The position numbers and the translations under genes were made by a program. A stretch of DNA of 34,063 nucleotides from Thermomucor indicae-seudaticae (taxonomy: Eukaryota > Mucoromycota > Mucoromycetes > Mucorales > Lichtheimiaceae). Below the pieces are notes generated by a model. It saw nothing but the letters and a program-made list of their open reading frames with translations. It was not told the origin of the DNA and made no database searches. Shown piece after piece: positions 9,136-17,472 of this stretch (positions within the stretch are counted from its first letter, which is position 1; every line of letters starts with the position of its first letter). The DNA is taken from NCBI GenBank assembly GCA_000787465.1, contig JSYX01000375.1:1-34063 (forward strand), written 5' to 3'.

Positions 9136-10920
9136 CTATAAATCTTCGTCTAGCAGCTTTTCGCCAATCATTTGCTGAACATCGCGCCAATGAACACGTG
9201 TTTGTTCTCCAGTATCTCTCTCTCGAATTGTTACCGTTTCATCCTCTAAACTCTGATAATCCACTGTAACGCACCATGGCGTGCCAATTTCGTCGTGACG
9301 GTAATAACGTTTGCCAATCTTTAGCTTCTGTGCTTCGACCATGGTATACCATCCGCGTCGTCTAAGTGATTTGGCTACCTTCTCTACCAACGGCATGAAC
9401 TCTTGCTTTCCTGTCAGTGGCATCACTGCACACTTGACAGGTGCTAACCGTGGATGAAGTTTAAGAATATTCCGTGGCTCTTTGCTATTATTGGTTGGAA
9501 CTTGGTGGAATGCGTCGCAAAGGAAAGCCAACAATGCCCGGTTGAGCCCACAAGAGCTCTCGATGACGTTAGGCGTATATCTCCTTGGTCCTTTTTCATT
9601 TTCGGGCGGTAAAAGACAGCTGTCTGCATCCGAAGGAATCTGTTCGTCACCTTCCAAAACCGCCTGAAAATTCGCTGAACTATTTTTCATGTGCTGTGTT
9701 AAATCATAATCTCCTCTGTGCGCTACTCCTTCGACTTCACCCCAACCCCACGGAAATCGATACTCGACGTCTGTGCATCCAGTCGCATAATGTGCCATCT
9801 CATTAGCAGCATGATCACGTGTTCGGAAGTCTTCCTTATGGCAAGCGTGCTCTAGCCACCATCTGAAACGTTGTTCTCGCCAGTATTTGAACCACCGAGA
9901 TGATTCCCATGGTGCTATAAAGTACTCCAGTTCTAGCTGTTCAAACTCTGGGGTACGGAAAATAGCATGCTCCAGTCGGATCTCGTTTCGGAAAGACTTG
10001 CCAACCTGGGCAATGCCAAAGGGAGGCTTTTTGTTCATGGTGCGGGTAACTTGCTCATAGTTGATAAAGACGCCTTGAGCGGTCTCCGGTCGAAGATAGA
10101 CTGTGGATGGCCGAAGGACCTGATCAACCAAGTCGCGCACGGACGATGGTCCACCGCTGCTGGCATGCTGCTTTGTTGTTTGGATAATACGGTCTATCGG
10201 GTCAATCGGATCCAGGAACGTCTTGAACATCAAGTTGAAGGGTCGTTCTGATGTCAGGAATGGGGAGTTGCTGTTTGGTTCTGCGTATCCACGGTATTCA
10301 ATCTGTACAGGTGCAAACCCGTCTTGGACAGCGAACCGGATCCGCCCGCCTTGCCTGTTTTCGTCTGGTTGAACCATCTCTTCTACGTGCAAATACAGCG
10401 TCTTGCCTTCAAGTGATGCGACAACGCCCGGGGCTATTTGTTCTGACATCATCCTTTTCCATTCCTGAGCTGTCGCTTTGTCGGGAGCAGTAAGAGGCAG
10501 TCGACCCCGCCCACCAGCACCCGCTTTGTCGGGTATAAAGTTCAGGGGCGGTGCTTTGTCAGGTCGGAAACGCTCTTTGGTTAATATGCAGTCGACCAGC
10601 AGATCAGTAAACTCGTCAACGTGTCCTGAAGCTTTCAGTACTGGGTGCGGCGTCAAAATGCTCGTGTCGAGCCCGACAACGTCGTCACGATTATACACAT
10701 GTCGTTGCCACCATGAATTCAGAATGTTCTTTTTGAGTTCGACGCCGAGTGGTCCATAGTCATAGGCGCCGCGTAAACCACCATATATCTCGGCCGATTG
10801 ATACAAGAATCCACGACGTTTACATAAGTCGAGTAATGCCCGAAATCTTTGAGCCATGAGCGAGTTCTCCCCCTGGAAAGAGTCACGGAGCCGGAGGGAA
10901 GTGGTCTCCGGGGCTCCCAT
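9136..10920 (-). CDS. Glycyl-tRNA synthetase, bacterial alpha2-like type, intronless
   Basis: It charges tRNA-Gly with glycine. A single 594-aa frame without introns, unlike almost every neighbour. Class II signatures: AEIYGGLRGAYDYGPLGVEL (43-62), SGHVDEFTDLLVDC (98-111), YLRPETAQG (275-283), motif 2 FRNEI (310-314), WGWGEVEGVAHRGDYDL (391-407), motif 3 GLNR (458-461) and an anticodon-binding domain from ~485 (MPLTGK..., KIGKRYYRHDEIGTPWCVTVDY). Wording such as NRDDVVGLD and DVEYRFPWGWGE resembles bacterial alpha2 enzymes more than the usual eukaryotic GRS1. PDKA recurs at 120, 130 and 146 in a Pro/Gly-rich insertion. A second Met at residue 22 could be the true or an alternative start; the first 21 residues are not a convincing mitochondrial presequence. 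Location in the cell is unresolved. Confidence 0.93.
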   Translation of the reverse strand: MGAPETTSLRLRDSFQGENSLMAQRFRALLDLCKRRGFLYQSAEIYGGLRGAYDYGPLGVELKKNILNSWWQRHVYNRDDVVGLDTSILTPHPVLKASGHVDEFTDLLVDCILTKERFRPDKAPPLNFIPDKAGAGGRGRLPLTAPDKATAQEWKRMMSEQIAPGVVASLEGKTLYLHVEEMVQPDENRQGGRIRFAVQDGFAPVQIEYRGYAEPNSNSPFLTSERPFNLMFKTFLDPIDPIDRIIQTTKQHASSGGPSSVRDLVDQVLRPSTVYLRPETAQGVFINYEQVTRTMNKKPPFGIAQVGKSFRNEIRLEHAIFRTPEFEQLELEYFIAPWESSRWFKYWREQRFRWWLEHACHKEDFRTRDHAANEMAHYATGCTDVEYRFPWGWGEVEGVAHRGDYDLTQHMKNSSANFQAVLEGDEQIPSDADSCLLPPENEKGPRRYTPNVIESSCGLNRALLAFLCDAFHQVPTNNSKEPRNILKLHPRLAPVKCAVMPLTGKQEFMPLVEKVAKSLRRRGWYTMVEAQKLKIGKRYYRHDEIGTPWCVTVDYQSLEDETVTIRERDTGEQTRVHWRDVQQMIGEKLLDEDL

Positions 10921-10962
10921 TTTTGTCTAATTTGACTTTCAAAGCAGCCAACCCTCAATTCA

Positions 10963-11393
10963 ATGACCTCCACTAATGGATGTCCAATAAAGACAACCGA
11001 TGTCCGTACGAGAGATGCCTTGCTGGCGTCACAAAAGAATTTTGAGAAATGTCAACTTTATGAACTGGTGCAGTACGAATGTGAAGTTCGCAGCACACAC
11101 ATTGAATGCAGTCCATTCGTGCGAGTGTTCTTGAGGTAAAATCAACCTTTAACGGATAGTGTTTATTGTTTATTCAAGACTCTTCTTATAAAAGGTGTGC
11201 TGGTAAACCAACGATAGAAGTAACGCCAGAGTATGATCGGAATGGCAAACCAGTGACGAGGCACGTTGTAACCGCGATACTAAGAGATAGAATTTGGGCT
11301 GATGGAAACTATTTTAGTGTTCTGCCGGATTTTGGCGCGGTTGGCTCAAAATCGCCACCTGGTGTTGTCATGATGGAAAATCAGAAAGACTGA
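10963..11393 (+). CDS. SOM1: Mitochondrial Som1-like twin CX9C protein
   Basis: Som1 is a small mitochondrial protein linked in yeast to the inner membrane peptidase Imp1. Two exons, 10963-11135 and 11195-11393 (59-nt intron), give 123 aa. The core CQLYELVQYEC then CSPFVRVFLRCAG matches the fungal Som1 pattern and forms two C-X9-C pairs, the arrangement imported through the Mia40 disulfide relay. The intron splits the arginine codon just before the last cysteine. The C-terminal half (PTIEVTPEYDRNGKPV onward) is longer than the short ascomycete proteins as I recall them. The first in-frame ATG is only 42 bp from the start codon of the divergent synthetase, so both genes must share a promoter or have overlapping 5' UTRs. 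Confidence 0.82.
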
Positions 11394-11540
11394 CTGATCC
11401 GATCATACTCGTTCGTTTGATACCATTTATCATTTTAGTTAGAAGGGGACGCAATCGTTTTATCGCCTAATTTATCGATTACCATGCACTGATACATAGA
11501 CAAAAAGCTCCTACTGAAAGAGTTGACTTTCAGATACATA

Positions 11541-11548
11541 TATATAAG
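11541..11548 (+). promoter_or_regulatory. TATA-like element of GPI-protein gene
   Basis: TATATAAG about 53 bp before the ATG at 11601, in an A/T-rich stretch. Its position fits a core promoter. Confidence 0.5.
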
Positions 11549-11600
11549 TTTGCGCACAGGTTACAACGAAAAAGAAAAAACAACGGCACATTATCGCAGC

Positions 11601-12362
11601 ATGAAAAGAACGCTTATTATTTCGCTACTACTAAAGATCTCGATGGTGTTGGCGCTTTCCCCCGATCTTACCAGCTCAATGTTTCCCGATTTAGCTGAAC
11701 AATTCACACCGGAACAACTCGCTATTGCTGAGAATGTCTTACAAAGAATGGAGGCCTTTCCTGTTTCCAAGGAAAACGCGGTGCCTCAGTTAAGCGGTGT
11801 CTCGTCTAATCAACTATTAGCGCCGCCCGCTGAGGCGAGAGCCGCAGCGGCACCAGATGGACACGTCAGCACGCCCCTACAAGCCGTGCAGCCACCACAA
11901 GCTGTGCAGCCACCACAAGCCGTGCAGCCCCCACAAGCTGTGCAGCCACCGCAAGCTGTGGAAGCCCCGCAAGCTGTGCAGCCTCCGCCGGCTCCTGTCA
12001 ATGTCCCTGCGTCAAACCCTGCTCCCGTCGACCAGCAGCAGCAACAACAACAAGTCCCCGCACAGTTAGCAAATCCTGCGCCCCAGCCCGGAACCCCCGT
12101 ATCTTCCCCGGCGCCCGCTCCTGTCGCAGCGACGCTTCCCCCGGCAGCAGTGCCAACCGCTAACTACTCGCTGACGACCGCTTCTATGACGACCTCTCCT
12201 GCGGCGTCAGTATCCACTCTCACGTCTGCAACGCGTTCCGCCCCGACGTCGACAATGACTCGTTCTGCGTTGCCTTCACCGCACGGTGCTGCTAGCTCGG
12301 TCCACCTTTCCTTTGTTGCTCTTATTCTCGTGATAGTCTGCTCTACGTCGACCTTACTCTAG
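11601..12362 (+). CDS. Secreted GPI-anchored Pro/Gln/Ser/Thr-rich protein
   Basis: A 253-aa intronless cell-surface protein with no recognised enzyme domain. The N-terminus is a signal peptide (MKRTLIISLLLKISMVLALS). A short structured-looking part follows (AEQFTPEQLAIAENVLQRME), then an Ala/Pro-rich stalk with six QAVQPP-type hexapeptides, a poly-Gln run, and a Ser/Thr-rich region fit for O-mannosylation. The extreme C-terminus is hydrophobic after a small-residue stretch (PHGAASSVHLSFVALILVIV), typical of a GPI-attachment signal. An in-frame ATG further upstream (11523) would hide the signal peptide, and the TATA-like element at 11541 supports starting at 11601. A role in the cell wall or at the plasma membrane is inferred from architecture. 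It converges on ISA1. Confidence 0.75.
   Translation: MKRTLIISLLLKISMVLALSPDLTSSMFPDLAEQFTPEQLAIAENVLQRMEAFPVSKENAVPQLSGVSSNQLLAPPAEARAAAAPDGHVSTPLQAVQPPQAVQPPQAVQPPQAVQPPQAVEAPQAVQPPPAPVNVPASNPAPVDQQQQQQQVPAQLANPAPQPGTPVSSPAPAPVAATLPPAAVPTANYSLTTASMTTSPAASVSTLTSATRSAPTSTMTRSALPSPHGAASSVHLSFVALILVIVCSTSTLL
11880..11987 (+). repeat. Six 18-bp coding repeats (QAVQPP units)
   Basis: Six tandem 18-nt units encode QAVQPP, with the fifth unit changed to QAVEAP. Differences are mostly synonymous (GCC/GCT, CCA/CCC/CCG), so copies have diverged under protein-level constraint. Arrays like this can change length by replication slippage. Confidence 0.9.
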
Positions 12363-12692
12363 TGTTCAAATAACTTTTCTTGTTCACAACTTTAGTACGT
12401 ACTAGTTATGAAATAAAAAATGTGAGGAATCAGACACAGTATGCCTAATGATCTCGACATAGACTTCAGTACACGGGACAACGTAATATGTTACAATTTC
12501 ATTATCAATGAAAAGAATTTGCTGCATGTATCATATACCAAAGAAAGCGGGGTGATCTAACGCAGGGAAACAGGGAATGGTTGGATATGTCGATGCAGAA
12601 TGGAAAGGGGTGTGATAAAGCGAAGAAACTGGTTTGCTGGAGGGCGAATAAATGTTGCTCTAGAATTACTGAAGGTATGACTTAGTTGTTAC
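12363..12692. other. Convergent 3' flanks, no gene
   Basis: The space between the stop codons of the GPI-anchored protein gene and ISA1. It holds an AATAAA-like A-rich stretch near 12411-12420 (ATGAAATAAAAAATG), probably part of a 3' end signal for the plus-strand gene. Nothing else is seen. Confidence 0.5.
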
Positions 12693-13239
12693 TTAGACGG
12701 CAAAGGACTCGCCACAACCGCAAACACCTTTAGCATTGGGGTTGTGGAACACGAACTGCGATGACAACTTGTCTTCGACATAGTCCATCTCTGAACCCAA
12801 GATTGTGATGAGTGCTTTAGAGTCAACAAGTACCGTTACGCCTATATGAAAGCTGCGTTAGTTACTGGGCAAAAAAGAATAGTACGACGACTAAGATAAA
12901 CACATACCGTCTTGCTGAACCACTTCGTCGAATTTGCCCTTCTGGTCAGTAAACTCCAACATGTAAGAATTTCCAGAGCAACCTTTTTGTCTGACTCCCA
13001 CACGAAGGTACTGTGGCTTCGGCCCTTCTGTTAATCGTTTTAATTGCTTCACAGCAGCCGGCGTCTATGTAATCCAGGTGTTAGCATTAACTCAATCGAT
13101 GACTAAGCAGAAGCCTGTTGCTCAATTGGAAACTTACCAAAGTCAGAGCTGCCTTTCGCAAACGTAACCGAGAGCCGGAATTAGAAGAAGTCTTCGCTGA
13201 ATTCGCTGCAGCTTGTCGGACAACAGCACCAATGGTCAT
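12693..13239 (-). CDS. ISA1: Mitochondrial iron-sulfur assembly protein Isa1 (IscA/HesB)
   Basis: Isa1 is an A-type carrier needed to mature mitochondrial [4Fe-4S] proteins. Three short exons, 13239-13138, 13064-12908 and 12841-12693, give 135 aa. The IscA fold is complete: TPAAVKQLKRL, LRVGVRQKGCSGNSYMLEF, KFDEVVQQDGVTVLVDSKAL, GSEMDYVEDKLSSQFVFHNP and the C-terminal NAKGVCGCGESF. All three cluster-binding cysteines are present (one in KGCSGNS, two in CGCG). The first ~33 residues (MTIGAVVRQAAANSAKTSSN, then SGSRLRLRK) are rich in Arg, Ser and Ala with no acidic residue, as in a mitochondrial presequence. A TATA-like box and a perfect dyad lie just upstream. Confidence 0.94.
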
Positions 13240-13291
13240 GACGACGGACTTGTTATTTTACGAGTGGAAGGGATGCGGGTAGTAAAATATC

Positions 13292-13299
13292 TTTTTATA
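13292..13299 (-). promoter_or_regulatory. TATA box of ISA1
   Basis: TATAAAAA on the minus strand, 53-60 bp before the ISA1 start codon, with the 20-bp dyad starting five bases further upstream. Confidence 0.55.
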
Positions 13300-13303
13300 T
13301 CAA

Positions 13304-13323
13304 CCGGCTATACCTATAGCCGG
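13304..13323. promoter_or_regulatory. Perfect 9-bp-arm dyad upstream of ISA1
   Basis: CCGGCTATA and its exact reverse complement TATAGCCGG are separated by two bases. The element sits directly upstream of the ISA1 TATA box. It contains inward CCG/CGG half sites at its ends, the kind of symmetry bound by dimeric Zn2Cys6 factors. Regulatory function is inferred from symmetry and position. Confidence 0.45.
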
Positions 13324-14711
13324 CCAATAAAATGTTGAGCTTCGAAAGAGAAACAAACATCCAGAATATCGAAAGTTTCTATGTGCATGGATTGTCGCTT
13401 GGTCCTCACGAGTACAATTCGTGGATTTGCTTGATTTATATCCAGGACTAGTGACCAGACTCTGGAAGCCTTCTGGAGTTTTAAATTCGAGAAGTCGTAA
13501 AAGTTGGACTGAAAGACAAAAAATGGCAATACTGCCGTTGTACTGTAGACGACGTTCGCGCTGCCCGGAATACATTAGGACTTATGACCCAAATAACGTT
13601 GCTCAAATATGACAGCTCAACGTTAAGTTAGTCCGTCATGGCAATCAAAAGCACGCGGGCTATGTATAAATTGTAATTGATATTCAATGTCTTCCCGTTG
13701 AAGAGGAACAGCGAAAGATGTCTAATTACATAGTTCCGACCTCAGCAAGGCAACTTGAACACCAAGTAGGAGTTCATTGATTATACTTAGTTAACTCACC
13801 ACACGCTAATATATAAATTGTTAAAGCTCGTTAAATGGGTCATTCTTCAAGGACTATAATAACCGCGACAATCAGCACAGTACTCTAGACCGCCTTCTGC
13901 AAATTCTGTCTACATATATCTAAGCCCATGGGAGTACGTCAGGAAAACACCGGGCCATTCTCACTAGCAGAAAAGGGGCGTTGATGCGCTTATACAGTAC
14001 AAGAAGCGATGAAGAGAGGTGCAATTGGCAAGCAAACAATCACAGCTTATAAACGCGCTCTAAAGCATCCCATGTAGTTTAAGACAGCAACATGTGCAAT
14101 ATTTGATGACCGTATAATGGACCGAATAGTAAAGCATACTGCGAGACTGGATGTCAGTTTGCACCCATGTTCGAGACATCGACCACTAACGCGTGCAACG
14201 TGAGAACGCCAATGGTCCGAGACATGAGTCTTGCATTAAACGTTCCGTGTCTGTCAGTATGAAAATTGAGGTTCATTTTTGCAGATGCAAGGTGTAAAGG
14301 TCTTGGTGTAAAATTTATCTGGGATGTAAATGCGAATAGTTTAAGCATAAATCGCACTCGTGTTTATCGTTACATACACGTAAACGTCGAGGATAAAGTT
14401 CTTTTGACTGTAGCCTGAGAGGGTTAAAGTGGAGAAGTCTTCTAGATGCAAAGCCTAGGTATAAAATTCCATTTTTGCTCAGCATCTCCCATATGCGTTG
14501 TCACCGCGGATCCTATCAAAGAACACAACGCGTCCATGAATCTGTTTATTGCGAGAAACCTCACACCTGATACGAAGAATGGACTCCGATGATCACGAGG
14601 AAGGCAACACACTGGTGTCAGGACTCTTAAGGTGCAACAGTGGCCTGCTGGACAGGGTTTCTCTTCTTTTCTCTCTCTCTTTGACAACTAGTTGGGTTCC
14701 GTTTGACAGCT
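13324..14711. other. Intergenic region, no gene recognised
   Basis: About 1.4 kb between the ISA1 promoter and GTR1. Short open frames (13421-13612 plus, 14154-14357 minus, 14442-14687 minus) have no recognisable motif and no consistent splice extension. I see no tRNA, terminal repeats or array. Confidence 0.5.
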
Positions 14712-16205
14712 ATGAAAAAGGTACTACTTCTTCATAAAGCACTCGACCTTCGTTCCCAAGCGTTGGGGTTCGGAATAAAGGATCGATCGTCGCAAGAACG
14801 ACTTGTGCGATGAGCAGAACTGAACGGAAGAGACGACTTTTCAACGACATCATCTGATTTTTCGTTTTCCGGTAAAAAAATTAGGTGCTGTTAATGGGAA
14901 AATGGGGTGCAGGCAAGACATCAATGCGATCTATCATATTCCACAATAATGTTGCGCGCCGGACCCGAGAACTTGGGCCGACCAGTAAGTAGTCCTTATC
15001 GATAAAAGGCTGTTTGTTCTTGAGCTTAGTTGTATCATTAAGTCGGCATCGAGAGCTCCGACGTCCAATTCCTGGGCAACTTGTCACTCAACCTATGGGA
15101 CTGTGGTGGGTAAGTTCTTCCTCGTCAGTTCTGAATGAGTACTGTTCTGACGTGGATCAATAAAGTCAGGACAAGTATTTTGATAGCTATCTTACGACTC
15201 AAAATCATCATGTCTTCAAGAGCGTCGAAGTCTTGATCTACGTATTTGACGTTATCAGCGCAGAGCTGGATAAGGATATACATTATTATCAGTCTTGCCT
15301 TGAGTCGATTCTTACCTATTCACCCAATGCCAAAGTATTCTGTCTGATTCACAAAATGGATCTCATACAAGAGGAGCGACGCGCTGAGGTAACTAGAAAA
15401 GGGGCAGCCACTGTAGCCTATTAGATGTCGGGTTCATTACTTAGTACGGCGTGCATTCTAGGTCTTTGCTGAGCATAGGAAGGAACTGCAGGTACGGTCC
15501 GAGCCTATCCAGATCCAAACATTTCAGACATCGATATGGGATGAAACGCTCTATGCTGTAAGTAGCGCGTGCAACTCAGTAGTAAGAACAAAGGATATTG
15601 CTTATACAAAGTTGTTATGAAAGGCATGGGCTCAAATCATACATTGCCTAATCCCAAATATTGATGCTTTAAGCAAAAGCCTGGATAACTTTTGCAAAAT
15701 ATGTGGAGCTGATGAGGTCGTCTTGTTTGAACGAACGACGTTCCTTGTCATTGCCAATGCAGCTACCATTAACCATCCAGACGTACATCGATTTGAGAAA
15801 ATAAGCAATATCATTAAGCAATTCAATCTGAGCGCCAGGTGAGTATAGGCTTCCTTTTCCTTTCGCGTTTGTCTATTAACGCGTGCGTGCGGCAGGCAGC
15901 AATCCCATTCCAAAAGCATGGTGATACGAGGAAGTTCTTTTACAGCATATATCGACGTCTTGACTCGAAACACTTGCGTGATGATTATCATTTCTGATCC
16001 TGATCTAAGTAAGAATCCATCCATCCAGTGACGGGGTTGGGCAAAGTGGGGAACATGGAAAGCGGGTGGGTGGGCAGGGGTATGAACGGTTATCGTTTTA
16101 CTGACATGCGACTTTACAATAAAAGCGCCGGCTGCTACACAGATGAATATCGCCGCAGCGCGTGCTCATTTTGAAAAGCTGGAGAATATGCACAAAATGA
16201 CTTAA
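14712..16205 (+). CDS. GTR1: Rag-type GTPase Gtr1 (RagA/B)
   Basis: Gtr1 pairs with Gtr2 on the vacuole to signal amino-acid sufficiency to TORC1. Eight exons, 14712-14720, 14885-14984, 15043-15109, 15166-15388, 15462-15557, 15624-15838, 15896-16008 and 16126-16205, give 300 aa (yeast Gtr1 310). The P-loop is GKWGAGKTS (8-16), switch region [17 protein letters not shown]3 NLWDCGGQD, and HKMD as G4. The family-specific [28 protein letters not shown] and [12 protein letters not shown] follow, then the roadblock-like C-terminal part ([20 protein letters not shown], ending [11 protein letters not shown]). The first exon encodes only Met-Lys-Lys before a 164-nt intron. The stop codon overlaps the stop of the opposite-strand FYR gene. 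AVT1 elsewhere in the window belongs to the same vacuolar amino-acid theme. Confidence 0.95.
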
Positions 16206-17472
16206 TCGGCTTCTTCCGGCTGGCTTGCCAGATCATAACCTTCCATTTGCTCAATGAGCCTCATTGTGATGAGATCTGAAAATCCATAAAACTACATGGC
16301 AAAATTATATAAGCTTCAATGCGATACCCCTTTTGTTTTCCTTTTCGATTACATACTAGAGGTCCGCTGACACGAGTTCCCTGGGATCTGCTTTTCTTAC
16401 ACGCTTCTGTCCAAGGTGCGGTTGGTGTTGCTCCTTTAAAGATCGTTTGGCTCGAGTTGACTTGGACCTATTATCATATTTTTATCAGTCAACCTGTATC
16501 CGCACCCCTTCGTCGTCGTAGTCGTACCTGGAACTCTGGCCCTTCGCCGGGCTTTCCCTCCAAGATTTCCATAGTGTACTGGTTTCCGAAATGATTTTTG
16601 GTCGCCTTATATCCTATTGGATAAGGATGTCTATAGCGACACTTGTCCATGTACGCAGTTTGAGTATTGGTGTGCATGTGTTTTGGTCAGACAAAGCAAG
16701 GCTTACTTACACCGCGACCACTCCAGTATTTGGAGCGACCTTTGCCAGTATAAAGCTTGCCTAATGACCAAATCGTGGTTCCTATCGAGGCTAATAACCA
16801 TGCTCACGGTTATTACTCGGGATTCCATACCAAAACCAGGAGGACTAAAGAAACAGACCCAAGGTAAGTGGCACAGAAATGACCGCATCTTTCGAAAGCG
16901 CATTTGCGTCGTCCTCTTGGCTCGACGTCGACGGAGCTATTGGCTGTTGCCGCACTCTGTCATCCGCATCCAGCAAACTCTCAAGATCAACCTACGAGAA
17001 GTGTATATAATCCATGTCATTTTCATATCCTTTGTAAGCTAGCACAGCATAAAAAGCACATACTGTGTCGTCAGGTTCCTCGCCTTTAAGCCGTCGGGAC
17101 GCCCGGGTTGGTTTCGGCGCCGCGGTAGCTACGCGTCGCGGGTTTCTGTTGCTATTAAAACGTGCTCTTTTCCGTGGAGGTGTTGGCAGAGAGACCTCCG
17201 CCATTTCTGGAATGGTCTACAGCAAGATTAATGTTTCCCTATTTTCCTGAGTCTTTGACACCATGTTGACCGACCTCAGCCAGACTATGATTGGCGAGAC
17301 CGAGCTCTTGTAGCAGTTTCTGATTTTGCTTTATATGCTCGAGTCTTTTGAGTTCATATTGACTTGTGGGCAAGCAACAAGGTACGCATTAACTTGTTTG
17401 CTATACTGCTCAATAGTAGTTTTAAAACGTGTACCTGAGTTCCGAATCGGCAGCATTGTCTTTGGCGGTCAT
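16202..17472 (-). CDS. FYRN/FYRC-domain chromatin protein
   Basis: A 265-aa protein with paired F/Y-rich domains (FYRN, FYRC), found in TBRG1, MLL/trithorax and KDM5-type chromatin proteins. Eight exons: 17472-17435, 17362-17275, 17216-17064, 16991-16859, 16781-16711, 16641-16528, 16467-16357 and 16291-16202. The N-terminus has a YELKRLEHIKQNQKLLQELG segment like that preceding other fungal and plant chromatin domains (inference), then a basic PRKRAR...PTRASRRLKG stretch. FYRN: VPLTLG, TTIWSLGKLY, YRHPYPIGYKATKNHFG. FYRC: FKGATPTAPWTEAC, GTRVSGPLFYGFSD. No SET, JmjC or PHD domain is present. The donor after exon 2 of the list could also lie at 17260, and the donor at 16858 is the weak GTCTGT. 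Nuclear location is inferred. Confidence 0.8.
16792..16815. repeat. Hairpin-forming inverted repeat within an intron
   Basis: TAATAACC and GGTTATTA form a perfect 8-bp stem with an 8-nt loop. It lies in the intron 16782-16858 of the FYR gene, ending 10 nt before the acceptor, and covers the likely branch-site region. Confidence 0.7.

Noticed and set aside
12548..12557. Near match to SRE-1 (ATCACCCCGC on the minus strand)
   Set aside because: One mismatch and located between two convergent 3' ends, not in a promoter.
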